From: Clostridiales bacterium
GTDB taxonomy: Bacteria; Bacillota; Clostridia; Oscillospirales; Oscillospiraceae
Reading direction: 5' to 3'
Length of the DNA: 60,544 nucleotides
NCBI GenBank assembly: GCA_004553495.1
Contig: SFLE01000007.1
Span: 1 to 60,544 of the forward strand
The notes under the pieces were generated by a model that ran no database searches, was not told where the DNA came from, and saw only the letters and a program-made list of their open reading frames with translations. Positions 7,528 to 15,919 of the stretch are shown piece by piece; position 1 is the first letter of the stretch; each line of letters starts with the position of its first letter. The position numbers and the translations under genes were made by a program.

Positions 7528-8829
7528 TCAGATTTTAAAATTGTCTCCGCTGAGCTTTGTCAGTTCATTGAAGATAGCAATATTTCCGACAAGGGCGCGC
7601 TCCATGAAGTCGATGCGGCACTTGTCAACAGGACGGTGGCAGTAGTACTCCTGCATGGGAGAATAGCCGATGGATGCGATATGATGACGGCCGCTGATCA
7701 TTGCAAGATCGGTGCCGAAATCCCAGTAGCCGTAGGACACGGGCTCGCCGATATCGCGCAGAGCCTTGGATGCCGCAGCGACAAAGGGATGATCCTCAGG
7801 AATGCGCCAGCCCTCTTTGATGTTAGGCTTAGTTTCGGTAATGCCCGTATAGGTTGTTCTGGGCACTGCGGAAACCTTGACGCTTGCATGGAAGTCTGGA
7901 TCCTCGGCAGAGAGCTTATCGATGATGCTCTGTATCTCGGCGATCGCGTCCTCGGGAGTCTCGGTCGGGACAAGGCGGCGGTCGTAGGTGATGTTGCAGC
8001 GGTCGGGAACAATGCACATGGTTCCGGGAGTGCAGTTAATAACGGTCAGCGCAATGCTGGATTTACCGAGCTTGTCATCGACCTTGAAGTTCTCAGCGTA
8101 ATATGCTTCGACTGCATCGATGAATTTGGTCGCCTTATTTACTGCATTTATGCCGAGCCAGGGAGATGCACCGTGGCTGGTAACACCGGCTATCTCAACA
8201 TTGAGCTCAACTCTGCCGCGGTGGCCGCAGTATATCTTCAGTGCGGTCGCTTCGCAGGAAACGACGCCGTCCACCTTAATGCCGCGCTCGGGCAGCTCGT
8301 GATCGACGAGTCCGATCATGCCTATCTGCTCTGCAGGCTCCTCCATGACAACAAAACTGACCATATAGTCGCCCTTGAAGCCGAAGCCCTCTTTCTTGAG
8401 CTGAATGAGGATAGCGCCGCTGTAGACCTGGCAGGCGATGCCGCACTTGGTGTCGGCCGCCGCACGACCGTGTATGACCTCGGTCTTTTCGAGCGCATCG
8501 CCCGCTTCATTGTACATCTCGTCAACATCAATAACGCCGCTGTACGGGTCGTAGCCCATCCACTCGGAGGGATCGCCGACATCAACGTGGTCCATATGGC
8601 CGTTATACATAATGCTCGGACCGGTCTCGGTGCCGTGAACTATACCGACGATGCTGCCCCACTTATCGCGGAACACCTCGTCGTAGCCAAGCTTCTCAAG
8701 CTCAGCCATGAGGATATCGGCAACGTCCTTTTCTTCACCCGTGAGCGAGGGGCAGCGGATTATGCGCTGCGCAAGGTCGAGCATATCTGCCTTGTAAGAG
8801 GCTGCGAGTTCTTTAATGCGGTTATTCAT
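7528..8829 (-). CDS. M20 family hydrolase, YgeY-like
   Basis: A 433-residue M20 enzyme distinct from its neighbour. Motifs: NGHMDHVDVGDPSEW (first His and Asp), HGRAAADTKCG (bridging Asp), EEPAEQ (catalytic Glu pair), GHRGRVELNVEIAGVTSHGASPW (lid), and a C-terminal HRPVDKC. The pattern resembles YgeY, an M20 hydrolase found with selenium-linked purine and diaminopropionate catabolism; no xanthine dehydrogenase or carbamoyltransferase gene is nearby. The ATG at 8829 has GGAG 6 nt upstream, better than one 12 nt earlier. A stem-loop separates it from dctM, so it may be expressed at a different level from the transporter. Confidence 0.87.
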   Translation of the reverse strand: MNNRIKELAASYKADMLDLAQRIIRCPSLTGEEKDVADILMAELEKLGYDEVFRDKWGSIVGIVHGTETGPSIMYNGHMDHVDVGDPSEWMGYDPYSGVIDVDEMYNEAGDALEKTEVIHGRAAADTKCGIACQVYSGAILIQLKKEGFGFKGDYMVSFVVMEEPAEQIGMIGLVDHELPERGIKVDGVVSCEATALKIYCGHRGRVELNVEIAGVTSHGASPWLGINAVNKATKFIDAVEAYYAENFKVDDKLGKSSIALTVINCTPGTMCIVPDRCNITYDRRLVPTETPEDAIAEIQSIIDKLSAEDPDFHASVKVSAVPRTTYTGITETKPNIKEGWRIPEDHPFVAAASKALRDIGEPVSYGYWDFGTDLAMISGRHHIASIGYSPMQEYYCHRPVDKCRIDFMERALVGNIAIFNELTKLSGDNFKI

Positions 8830-8883
8830 AGCTAACTCCATTCTGCCGCATCCGCTGCGGCAATGATAAAATACGGTTATTAT

Positions 8884-8914
8884 AACTATAGCGTGATAAA
8901 ATCACGCTATAGTT
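8884..8914 (-). promoter_or_regulatory. Intercistronic stem-loop between dctM and the YgeY-like gene
   Basis: AACTATAGCGTGAT and its complement form a perfect 14-bp stem with a 3-nt loop. Read on the operon strand it lacks a T tract, so I take it as an mRNA-processing or partial attenuation element, not a full terminator; read on the plus strand it is followed by TTTTCTT. Confidence 0.5.
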
Positions 8915-8930
8915 TTCTTATAAAGTTCTG

Positions 8931-10226
8931 TTAACCCTCTACAAGGTTAGGCAGCCACATTACTATATCTGGGATAAATACCATCAGCACAAGCGCAATG
9001 GCAAGTATCGCGATATATGGCAAGAGCTCTTTGACAAGCCCGCCGAGCGGTGCTCCGGATATATTCTTCGCAACGAAGAGGTTAACACCAAGCGGCGGCG
9101 TAATGAAGCCGATGCAGAGGTTGACGACCATGAGGATGCCGAAATAAGTGATGTTGAAGCCGAGCTGAGTAACGATGGGGACAAACAGCGGGGCAAACAG
9201 CACGATGTTGGATGTGGTGTCGATAAACATACCGGCAATGAGCAGGAATGCCATGATGAGGAGCATGACAACATACTTGCTGTCGGACAGACTGAGCATG
9301 AGCTGTGCCAGCATCTCGGGAATGTGCTGCAGAGTAAGCAGGCGGCCGAAAACGGCAGCGCCGCCCAGCAGGAACATTACGGGAGCGGACATCATTGCCG
9401 CCTCAACAAGAGCTTCCTTGATCTTCTTGAGGGTAAGAGTGCGGTAGATAAAGCAGCCGACGATGAGGGTGTACATTACGCCGAGGACAGCGGACTCGGT
9501 CGGAGTCGCAATGCCGGAGTAAATGCCGCCGAGGACGATGACGGGCATGAGGATAGCCGGAACGCCGCGCCATATCTGCTTCAATATCCAGAGGAAGCCG
9601 CCGCCGCGGGGAGTTCCCTTGTAGCCGCGCTTTTTGCATACGAGGTAGTTGTAGCCGATCATCATAGCTCCCATGAGGACGCCGGGGCCTACGCCGCCGA
9701 GGAACAGAGCCGTGACGGAGGTTCCTGCGGTTACAGCATAGACGATCATCGGGATAGACGGCGGGATAACAGGTCCGATGGTACCTGCCGACGCCGTAGT
9801 AGCGGCAGCATATTCGGTTGAATAGCCGCGCTTTACCATTGCGGGGATGAGGATGCCGCCGAGTGCCGCAACGCACGCCGGACCTGAGCCGGAGATGGCG
9901 GCAAACAGCATTGCTGCAAGAATCGTGGTCGCGCCGAGACCGCCTGTCGCTTCGCCGACGATGGCTTCCGCAACATCTATAAGGCGCTTTGCAATGCCGG
10001 AGCGGTCCATGAGCGAGCCGACGAGCATAAAGAACGGCATTGCCAGAAGCGCGGTGTTGTCGGACGCGGTGATAGTCGTCTGAGCAAGCATGGTGAGCAT
10101 CTGGTTGCCGGTGACCGCATTAAGAGCGAAGCCTGCAACGATGGTGGCTATACCGAGGGAGATCGCGATAGGGATGGTCAGGATAAGGCACAGCGCAAGA
10201 GTGCCGAACAATACGCCTACTACCAT
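8931..10226 (-). CDS. dctM: TRAP transporter large permease
   Basis: A 431-residue, very hydrophobic protein with about 12 membrane segments and the DctM signatures AISGSGPACVAALGGILIPAM and YAAATTASAGTIGPVIPPSIP. In TRAP systems this is the Na+-coupled channel subunit that moves an organic acid across the inner membrane. Its ATG overlaps the stop codon of dctQ (TAATG) with AAGGAGGAAG in front, so the two are translationally coupled. It is followed by two hydrolases, which suggests that the imported compound is cleaved inside the cell. TRAP substrates are usually C4-dicarboxylates, keto/hydroxy acids, sialic acid or N-acyl amino acids. Confidence 0.95.
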   Translation of the reverse strand: MVVGVLFGTLALCLILTIPIAISLGIATIVAGFALNAVTGNQMLTMLAQTTITASDNTALLAMPFFMLVGSLMDRSGIAKRLIDVAEAIVGEATGGLGATTILAAMLFAAISGSGPACVAALGGILIPAMVKRGYSTEYAAATTASAGTIGPVIPPSIPMIVYAVTAGTSVTALFLGGVGPGVLMGAMMIGYNYLVCKKRGYKGTPRGGGFLWILKQIWRGVPAILMPVIVLGGIYSGIATPTESAVLGVMYTLIVGCFIYRTLTLKKIKEALVEAAMMSAPVMFLLGGAAVFGRLLTLQHIPEMLAQLMLSLSDSKYVVMLLIMAFLLIAGMFIDTTSNIVLFAPLFVPIVTQLGFNITYFGILMVVNLCIGFITPPLGVNLFVAKNISGAPLGGLVKELLPYIAILAIALVLMVFIPDIVMWLPNLVEG

Positions 10227-10792
10227 TATTTATCTTCCTCCTTTTCCTCGGTTTCGATCTCAGCGGTTTCCGTAGTCGCTATGGGACCATGGATGGACTG
10301 AGTAAGATATGCCTTGCCCTTAATGAGCTTAATATTCGGAATAAGCGATGCCTGAATGGTGCGGACGCAAAATCCAACCATGCCGATGAGACCGGGGATA
10401 TACATAACTGCCGCGCTGAGCCATGGCATTGAGGAGAAATACTGCGGGAACTGAATGATGTTCTGAATGTAAATCCACATCATGTAGGAAACGACGATGC
10501 CGTATGCAAAGGATACGAAGTCGCCGAAAAGATCAATCCAGAAGGTGATCTTGCGCGGGAGGAAGTTGTCGATGGCTTCGACCTTGAGGTGCTGGAAGGT
10601 CAGAGCGCCGAGGCTTATGCCGATAAGAGTACACCATACGAACAGGATTCGTGCAGCCTGGTCTGCCCAAGGCAGAGACATGTCGAACGCACGCAGAATG
10701 ACGTTTACTGCAACTATTCCGGTCATCAGACCGAAGCAGATAGCAAGTATCCACTCCTCTATATGGTTATACCACTTTGATTTAGCTTTCAT
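10226..10792 (-). CDS. dctQ: TRAP transporter small permease
   Basis: A 188-residue protein with four predicted membrane segments (WILAICFGLMTGIVAVNVIL; ILFVWCTLIGISLGAL; DLFGDFVSFAYGIVV; AAVMYIPGLIGMVGFC) and a charged tail rich in Glu (EIETEEKEEDK). This is the DctQ pattern; the subunit binds DctM and helps dock the substrate-binding protein. GGAGAG precedes the ATG. It lies 163 nt after dctP, with a GC-rich stem-loop between them, and overlaps dctM by one base. Confidence 0.92.
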   Translation of the reverse strand: MKAKSKWYNHIEEWILAICFGLMTGIVAVNVILRAFDMSLPWADQAARILFVWCTLIGISLGALTFQHLKVEAIDNFLPRKITFWIDLFGDFVSFAYGIVVSYMMWIYIQNIIQFPQYFSSMPWLSAAVMYIPGLIGMVGFCVRTIQASLIPNIKLIKGKAYLTQSIHGPIATTETAEIETEEKEEDK

Positions 10793-10877
10793 AGAAACTC
10801 TCCATTGATCCGATATAGTGGTATCTAAAGACTTAAGGTCATTTGTTTTCGATGATTATGTGCCGGATAAGGGGCTT

Positions 10878-10912
10878 GGGGCGGTACAGCCGGAGACCGA
10901 CCATACCGCCCC
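10878..10912 (-). promoter_or_regulatory. Stem-loop between dctP and dctQ
   Basis: GGGGCGGTA (10878-10886) pairs with TACCGCCCC (10904-10912). There is no T run on the operon strand. Stem-loops at this place commonly protect the abundant binding-protein mRNA and lower permease expression; that role is inferred. Confidence 0.5.
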
Positions 10913-10955
10913 GGGGTTAAATTAAGGTGTTATAAGGATTTTTGTTGTATTGCTC

Positions 10956-12008
10956 TTACGCAGCAGGCTTTGCAGCCTCGACCTTTGCGAGCAGATCCTC
11001 ACCGACAACACTGCCGTACTTGTCGTAGATGGGCTGAACTGCCTCGCGCAGTGCTGCCTTCTCTGCGTCGGTCAGCATGATGACGGTGGGGCCGTTATCG
11101 TCGGGCTCCCACTCCTTGAGCAGAGCTGCATCGTAATCTGCCGCAAAGTCACGCTCCCAGTCGCGTGCCTCGAGAGCGGCCTTCTGGATGATCTCCTGGG
11201 CTGCGGGGTCGAGCTTATCCCAAGTCTTCTTGCTCATGACGACGGGGATGGGGTCATAGATGTGATTGGTAATGATGACGTAGTTCTGAACCTCGGAGAA
11301 GCCAGAGAGCTTGATGTTGGACAGGGGGTTCTCTTCGCAGTTGATGGTCTTCTGCTGGAGAGCGGTGAACAGCTCACTGTATGCCAGAGTCGTGGGGCTG
11401 CCGCCGAGAGCCTTCCAAGTAGCAATGTGGATCTCGTTATCCTGAACGCGGATCTTCGCGCCGTTGAGGTCGCCTGCCTTGTGGAACTCAATGTTGTCGG
11501 TGGTCAGCTCACGCCAGCCCTGAAGCCACCATGCAAGACCTACCAGACCCGCGCTCTCGAGGTCCTTGAGGATCTGAGTGCCGACCTCGCCGTCGAGGAC
11601 CGCCTCGGCATGCTCGTCGTTCTCAAACAGGAAGGGCATGTCAAACAGCTTGGTGGAGCTGGTGAATGCTGCGAGGTTTGCAACTGCGGGCAGAACCATG
11701 TCGATGGTGCCCTGCTGCACGGACTCGAGCATTGCGCGGTTGTCGCCAAGAGCGGAGTTGGGGTAAACCTCGATCTTGATCTTGCCGCCGGATGCTTCAT
11801 CAACGAGCTGCGCAAACTTGTCTGCACCCTCATCGGTGGGGGTGCCGTCAGCTATAACATGACCAAGGGTAAGGGTATAGCTGGGACCGGTGTAGTTTGC
11901 GGTGCCGCTGGGGGTGTTGCTGTCATCGCCGTTGTTTCCGCCATTGGAGCAGGCGCAAAGACTGAACACCATAACAACAGCCAGGATTAATGCAATAAGC
12001 TTCTTCAT
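10956..12008 (-). CDS. dctP: TRAP transporter solute-binding lipoprotein
   Basis: A 350-residue extracytoplasmic binding protein. The N-terminus MKKLIALILAVVMVFSLCAC is a lipoprotein signal ending in the lipobox LCAC, with Cys20 as the lipid anchor. Then come YTLTLGHVIADGTPTDEGA, the fold's first strand, and GAKIRVQDNEIHI, where the Arg of the KIRV segment is expected to bind the ligand carboxylate. AAGGAGG lies just before the ATG. It stands 90 nt after the kinase::enolase fusion gene and before dctQ. Paralogues bind a wide range of carboxylates, and the ligand here is not identifiable from sequence alone. Confidence 0.93.
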   Translation of the reverse strand: MKKLIALILAVVMVFSLCACSNGGNNGDDSNTPSGTANYTGPSYTLTLGHVIADGTPTDEGADKFAQLVDEASGGKIKIEVYPNSALGDNRAMLESVQQGTIDMVLPAVANLAAFTSSTKLFDMPFLFENDEHAEAVLDGEVGTQILKDLESAGLVGLAWWLQGWRELTTDNIEFHKAGDLNGAKIRVQDNEIHIATWKALGGSPTTLAYSELFTALQQKTINCEENPLSNIKLSGFSEVQNYVIITNHIYDPIPVVMSKKTWDKLDPAAQEIIQKAALEARDWERDFAADYDAALLKEWEPDDNGPTVIMLTDAEKAALREAVQPIYDKYGSVVGEDLLAKVEAAKPAA

Positions 12009-12058
12009 AGTTTTCCTCCTTTACTCTTATGTGTGTAAGCTTATCTCCTATTTTAACT

Positions 12059-12075
12059 CGACGGGTCTCCCGTCG
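12059..12075 (-). promoter_or_regulatory. Small stem-loop between the fusion gene and dctP
   Basis: CGACGGG and CCCGTCG form a 7-bp stem with a 3-nt loop in the 90-nt gap. There is no T tract, so it is an intercistronic element at most. Confidence 0.4.
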
Positions 12076-12098
12076 GGCTATCACGATTTTATTTGGCT

Positions 12099-14786
12099 TT
12101 AAAACCTGACGATATCGTCGATCTTTGCCATATGACAGTCGGGGTAAGAATCCTTGACGCGCATGAGGAAGTTGAGCTTGTCGATGCGCTCACCGGAGCG
12201 CGGGCAGCCGTTCTTGATAAACGGTATCTGCAGACCGACGGCAAGATCCATGACCACATCTCCGACAACGCCGCCGCTTCGACCGGAGGTTATGGAGAAC
12301 ATTCCGTGCTCGCTTGCAAAGCGGTGCGATTCGAGCGCCTCGGAAATGGTTCCGACCTGATTGGGCTTGAGGATGAAACCGTCGATAGCCTTAAGGTCAT
12401 AGGCGCGTCTGATTCGTTCGGGATTGGAAACGGTGAGGTCATCGGCAATGATAAAGGTACGGGTGATCTCCTTGTGAGCCTTTTCAAAGCCGTCCCAATC
12501 GTCCTCGTCGAGCATATCCTCGATAAACACGAAGTTATATTTCTCGGTCAGGCGCTTTACATACGCTATAAGCTCATCGGACTTTACCTGTCTGCCGTTG
12601 AGGTAGTAGGTATTGGAGTCCTTATCGTACATCTCGGTCATTGCGCAGTCCATTGCGAAGGCACACTGCTCGGTATAGCCGCAGTCGTCTATCGCCTTCT
12701 GGATGAGATCAAGACAGACCTCGGGATCCTCGCTCGGTGCGCACCAGCCGAACGAACCGCCTACGCGGGGCTCGGAGCCGGTATACTCGCGGATGACCTT
12801 TCCGAGACAGTTAAAGACCTTTACCGCGATCTCTACCGCCTGCTCTATATCCTCGGCGCGGTACGGCATGACGATAAATTCGTTAAATGCCTGCTTTACG
12901 CCCGCGTTATTGCCGCCGTTGAGAACATTGAAGGACGGTATTGGGACGGTTTTAACATTGCCGTCGGCTATGTAGTCGTACAGCGGTCGCTTGAGGCTTG
13001 CCGCCGCCGCGCGGTATGCCGCAACGGAGACGGAGTAAATTGCGTTGCCGCCAAGCTTGGATTTGTTATCCGTGCCGTCGAGCTCGATCATCTTCCGGTC
13101 TATGGCTTCAAGATCAAGGGTGTCCATGCCGATAAGCGCGGGACCGATGATGTTATTTACATTTGCGACTGCGCTGTGGACGGAAAGTCCGTCGTACTCG
13201 GCAGGATCATTATCACGAAGAACGAAGGACTCGTGCATACCCACGGATGATCCGGTGGGCGCGGCAGCGGTGCCGATCGAGCCATCCTCGGTTATGACAT
13301 CGACCTCGACCATCGGACGGCACTTGCAGTCGATGATCTGGCGCGCGTGTACCTTCTTTATGCGGCTGCCCTTTACCTTCTTATTGGGAAGCTCGGGAAC
13401 ATACATAACATTTAGGTCGCACAGGTTTGTGCCGGTGTTGCCGGTGAATACGGCATCGCCTATGGTGTCAAGCGCCTCAAAGCAGGCGTGACCACGCAAA
13501 AATTCGTGAATATCCACACCCTTTTTGCAGGCGGTGTCATAGCTTGTCGAGTCGGTGATACCGCCGGCGACTACGGTCGTACCGTCGGTGCCCTCGGAGT
13601 CGATGGACAGACACACGCAGCCGGGCGCTTTCTTTGCGGAAATGGCATATGAAAGCGTGAGCTCCTGGCCGGGGCCGCCATGACCGGTAATAGTGGAATT
13701 ATCAAGGATCTTGGTAGTCGCTTCGCCGGAGCACAGCAGCACGCAGGGCGGCTTTATAGGATTGCCGTAATTCTGTATCTCTCTTGCAAGCGATGCAAAC
13801 ACCGTGCCGACATCCTTCGCCTCACCCTCAAGGAACGAGGTCAGAATAACTGCCGGAATGCCCATTTCCTCGGAAATGCGCTTTGCGGTAAGGCAGGAGT
13901 CAGGCAGACTGTTGAGCAGAAAATATGTATTCTCGGGGAACGCCTTGGGAGTCTCGCCCTCGGGGCCGACATTCATGAGGTAGTCTACAACGCGCTTTGG
14001 CAGGCGATCCTCCACTCCGTAGTCGTGAATCGCCTGACGCGCCTCCTCGAGGGTTGTCTGATCAGGTCCCATCGGGGTCCCCTTGTAATCAAGGTACGGC
14101 TCACCTATATCGCCGGTGGCGGGAGTTCCGACAGCATCGGAAATGCCGAAGCCTATGAGCTCGGCGCCGTGCTCGCGGATGCGCTTTGCCAGCATGCCGC
14201 CGTTCATGGCGGAGATGTGGCGGCGGATGGCATTTATCTCATAGATACCTGCGCCGGACTTGAGCATGACATCGGTTGTGTCGATCTCGTCCTGAAGCGT
14301 GATGCCTTCAATGGGGCAGCTCATGAGAGCGGAGGAGCCGCCGCTTATGACGACGATGAAAAGATCGTCCTCGTTGGAGCCGTCAACAAGCTTTATGATC
14401 TCCTGACAGGCGCGCAGCCCCTCTTCATTGGGCAATGGGTGACCGCCGACATAAACATCGGTCTTGTGGAACACATCAGTCTCTTCTTTGATTTTGACGA
14501 TTGCTATGCCCCTTGTCAAATACTCTCCGAGTATCTCATCTATAGCCATTGCCATATGGTTGCATGCCTTGCCGGCGCCGAGCAGATAGACATTGCGCTT
14601 CTTGCTCAGATCCCAGCGGCGCGAGCCGATGCACAGAACGCTGCCCTCCATATGGGCAATGCTCTTTATGCGCTCATAGGCATCAAGGTGCTGAAGAGTC
14701 TTTTCGGTTATATCAAGCACTATCTTTCTGCCCTCAACATCGCCGTGCGAGAGCAGCGCTTCACGATTCTTGATCTTGATCTGCAT
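12099..14786 (-). CDS. Fusion of glycerate 2-kinase (DUF4147/MOFRL) and an enolase-like domain
   Basis: An 895-residue single frame. Residues ~1-468 are a GckA-type glycerate kinase: VVISGGSSALMS (147-156), LLCSGEATTKI, GHGGPGQELTLS (368-379), GTDGTTVVAGGITDS (399-413), NTGTNLCDLNV. Residues ~470-895 are enolase: PTGSSVGMHES loop with Ser514, NEFIVMP (Glu636), AMDCA (Asp713), FIEDMLDEDDWDGF (Glu756), ADDLTVSN (Asp782), LKPNQVGT (Lys807), FIKNG (Lys858). Against yeast enolase the metal ligands, Glu168, Lys345 and Lys396 are kept, but His159 is Asn627, the Glu211 loop GDEGG is GGSFG (Ser678), and His373 is Gly835. The expected pair of reactions, glycerate to 2-phosphoglycerate to phosphoenolpyruvate, may thus be altered. 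First gene of the TRAP/M20/LarA operon. Confidence 0.88.
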   Translation of the reverse strand: MQIKIKNREALLSHGDVEGRKIVLDITEKTLQHLDAYERIKSIAHMEGSVLCIGSRRWDLSKKRNVYLLGAGKACNHMAMAIDEILGEYLTRGIAIVKIKEETDVFHKTDVYVGGHPLPNEEGLRACQEIIKLVDGSNEDDLFIVVISGGSSALMSCPIEGITLQDEIDTTDVMLKSGAGIYEINAIRRHISAMNGGMLAKRIREHGAELIGFGISDAVGTPATGDIGEPYLDYKGTPMGPDQTTLEEARQAIHDYGVEDRLPKRVVDYLMNVGPEGETPKAFPENTYFLLNSLPDSCLTAKRISEEMGIPAVILTSFLEGEAKDVGTVFASLAREIQNYGNPIKPPCVLLCSGEATTKILDNSTITGHGGPGQELTLSYAISAKKAPGCVCLSIDSEGTDGTTVVAGGITDSTSYDTACKKGVDIHEFLRGHACFEALDTIGDAVFTGNTGTNLCDLNVMYVPELPNKKVKGSRIKKVHARQIIDCKCRPMVEVDVITEDGSIGTAAAPTGSSVGMHESFVLRDNDPAEYDGLSVHSAVANVNNIIGPALIGMDTLDLEAIDRKMIELDGTDNKSKLGGNAIYSVSVAAYRAAAASLKRPLYDYIADGNVKTVPIPSFNVLNGGNNAGVKQAFNEFIVMPYRAEDIEQAVEIAVKVFNCLGKVIREYTGSEPRVGGSFGWCAPSEDPEVCLDLIQKAIDDCGYTEQCAFAMDCAMTEMYDKDSNTYYLNGRQVKSDELIAYVKRLTEKYNFVFIEDMLDEDDWDGFEKAHKEITRTFIIADDLTVSNPERIRRAYDLKAIDGFILKPNQVGTISEALESHRFASEHGMFSITSGRSGGVVGDVVMDLAVGLQIPFIKNGCPRSGERIDKLNFLMRVKDSYPDCHMAKIDDIVRF

Positions 14787-14827
14787 ATAATCATTCCTCC
14801 AACGGATATTTTTATGCGGAAATTGTC

Positions 14828-14841
14828 GGCGATATATCGCC
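14828..14841. promoter_or_regulatory. Perfect 14-bp palindrome, candidate operator of the operon
   Basis: GGCGATATATCGCC is a perfect palindrome located roughly at +5 to +19 of the predicted operon transcript, an ideal place for a repressor. It differs from the GntR-type palindrome at 659. The nearby GntR (15150) or RpiR (16001) product could bind it. Confidence 0.55.
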
Positions 14842-14852
14842 TTGTTGTTTTT

Positions 14853-14881
14853 ACTATAATGTCAATTTGTCGTAAAGTCAA
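14853..14881 (-). promoter_or_regulatory. Promoter of the kinase::enolase-TRAP operon
   Basis: Minus-strand TTGACT (14876-14881), a 17-bp spacer and TATAGT (14853-14858), 65-95 bp upstream of the fusion gene start at 14786. Confidence 0.65.
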
Positions 14882-15100
14882 ACAAAGCATGATATTTTGC
14901 GCTTTTTGGTTAACACAGTTATATTTTTATAAGAAAACTATTTGACTGACCACCCAACATTGTAAAAAGAGTATAGTTTTTTGCTGAATATTGCGCTGTT
15001 TTGCACGATTTTGACGGTATTATTCTGTACAAAAAATATTGAATATTATCTCAAAACGGATACATTTTGCCTATACTGTATAGCCTTGCTGCAAAAAAGT

Positions 15101-15132
15101 GCCGGAGCATCTGAATATTCAGACGCTCCGGC
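15101..15132 (-). terminator. Terminator of the GntR gene
   Basis: GCCGGAGC pairs with GCTCCGGC, with a further ATCTGA/TCAGA pairing inside. On the minus strand the stem is followed by ACTTTTTTGC. Confidence 0.85.
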
Positions 15133-15149
15133 GTTTATCCGGACCTTAT

Positions 15150-15839
15150 TTATGAAACGAAGCTGCCGCACAGCTTATCGCTTACTGCCTTGACGGCAAG
15201 CATTGAATTGTTCCAGTTATTTTTCATCGCAAGCTCCGCGCCGAACGGGTCTTTAAGGCGCAGACTGCTTATTATCACTTCGTGGTCACGATAAGACGAG
15301 TCCTGCGTGCCGTCTCGGAAAAACAGGTAATCCAGACGCGCTATATGCACCCACAGCGTCGAACAAAACTCATCTACATGCTCGTTTCCCGCAATGTCTA
15401 TTATCTTCTGGTGGAAATTCCTATCCGCGGCGAGCAGTCCCTCGGTGTCGCTCCCGACCTCTATCTTGCGGCGGAACTCATCGTTAAGGCTTTCAAGCTC
15501 ATCTATATCCTCGGCAGTTGCACGCTCGACTGCAAGACGCACGGCAAGGCACTGGAGGGTCTGCATGGGAAGATAATAGCTCTCTATATCATCCGTATCG
15601 AGCTCGGCGACTACTGTAGCGCGCCCGGGATAGGTGCATATGAGCTTCTGCTGCTCAAGAATTTTAAGCACCTCACGCACCGGTGTGCGGCTGACATTGA
15701 AATATTCGGCGATCTCGGTATCGAATATTTTCTCGCCCGGCTTCATCTGCATTACCGTTATCCAATCTCTGATTGTTTGGAGTATTTCATTTTTTGTGCA
15801 TATCTTTCCTTCCGGATATGGATGATTAGGCAGCGGCAT
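15150..15839 (-). CDS. GntR family transcriptional regulator (FCD subfamily)
   Basis: A 229-residue protein with an N-terminal winged helix (KIFDTEIAEYFNVSRTPVREVLKILEQQ, then ICTYPGRATVVAEL) and an FCD effector domain from about residue 90 (LAVRLAVERATAEDIDELESLN; the His of FHQKIID and of WVHIARLDY are typical metal ligands). Such regulators sense organic acids. GGAGGG precedes the ATG. It reads away from the RpiR gene and lies directly upstream of the kinase::enolase operon's control region, so it is a likely regulator of that operon. Its own promoter is at 15878-15906. Confidence 0.9.
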   Translation of the reverse strand: MPLPNHPYPEGKICTKNEILQTIRDWITVMQMKPGEKIFDTEIAEYFNVSRTPVREVLKILEQQKLICTYPGRATVVAELDTDDIESYYLPMQTLQCLAVRLAVERATAEDIDELESLNDEFRRKIEVGSDTEGLLAADRNFHQKIIDIAGNEHVDEFCSTLWVHIARLDYLFFRDGTQDSSYRDHEVIISSLRLKDPFGAELAMKNNWNNSMLAVKAVSDKLCGSFVS

Positions 15840-15877
15840 TTTTTGCCCTCCACAACTTTTCTTTATCTTTTCTTAAT

Positions 15878-15906
15878 ATCATAGCATACGCATTCAAGTG
15901 AGTCAA
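15878..15906 (-). promoter_or_regulatory. Promoter of the second GntR gene
   Basis: Minus-strand TTGACT (15901-15906), a 17-bp spacer and TATGAT (15878-15883). Confidence 0.6.
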
Positions 15907-15919
15907 ATCGCTTTTAATT

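Larger units (their letters stand above)
14787..15100. other. Long intergenic control region upstream of the kinase::enolase operon
   Basis: About 360 bp separate the fusion gene from the converging-side regulator. I see no gene in it. It holds a minus-strand promoter, a perfect palindrome just downstream of the start of transcription, a copy of the 13-nt half-site also present at 3542, and the terminator of the GntR gene. The AT-rich middle (about 14900-15090) shows no other structure I can name. Confidence 0.6.

Noticed and set aside
7528..8829. Selenium-dependent purine degradation cluster suggested by the YgeY-like enzyme
   Set aside because: None of the partner genes (xanthine dehydrogenase, carbamoyltransferase, dihydropyrimidinase, diaminopropionate lyase) is in the window.
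12099..14786. Kinase::enolase join as a frameshift or assembly fusion of two genes
   Set aside because: The frame is open through a short linker (about residues 465-480) without an internal stop or a clear second ribosome binding site; it reads as a true fusion.
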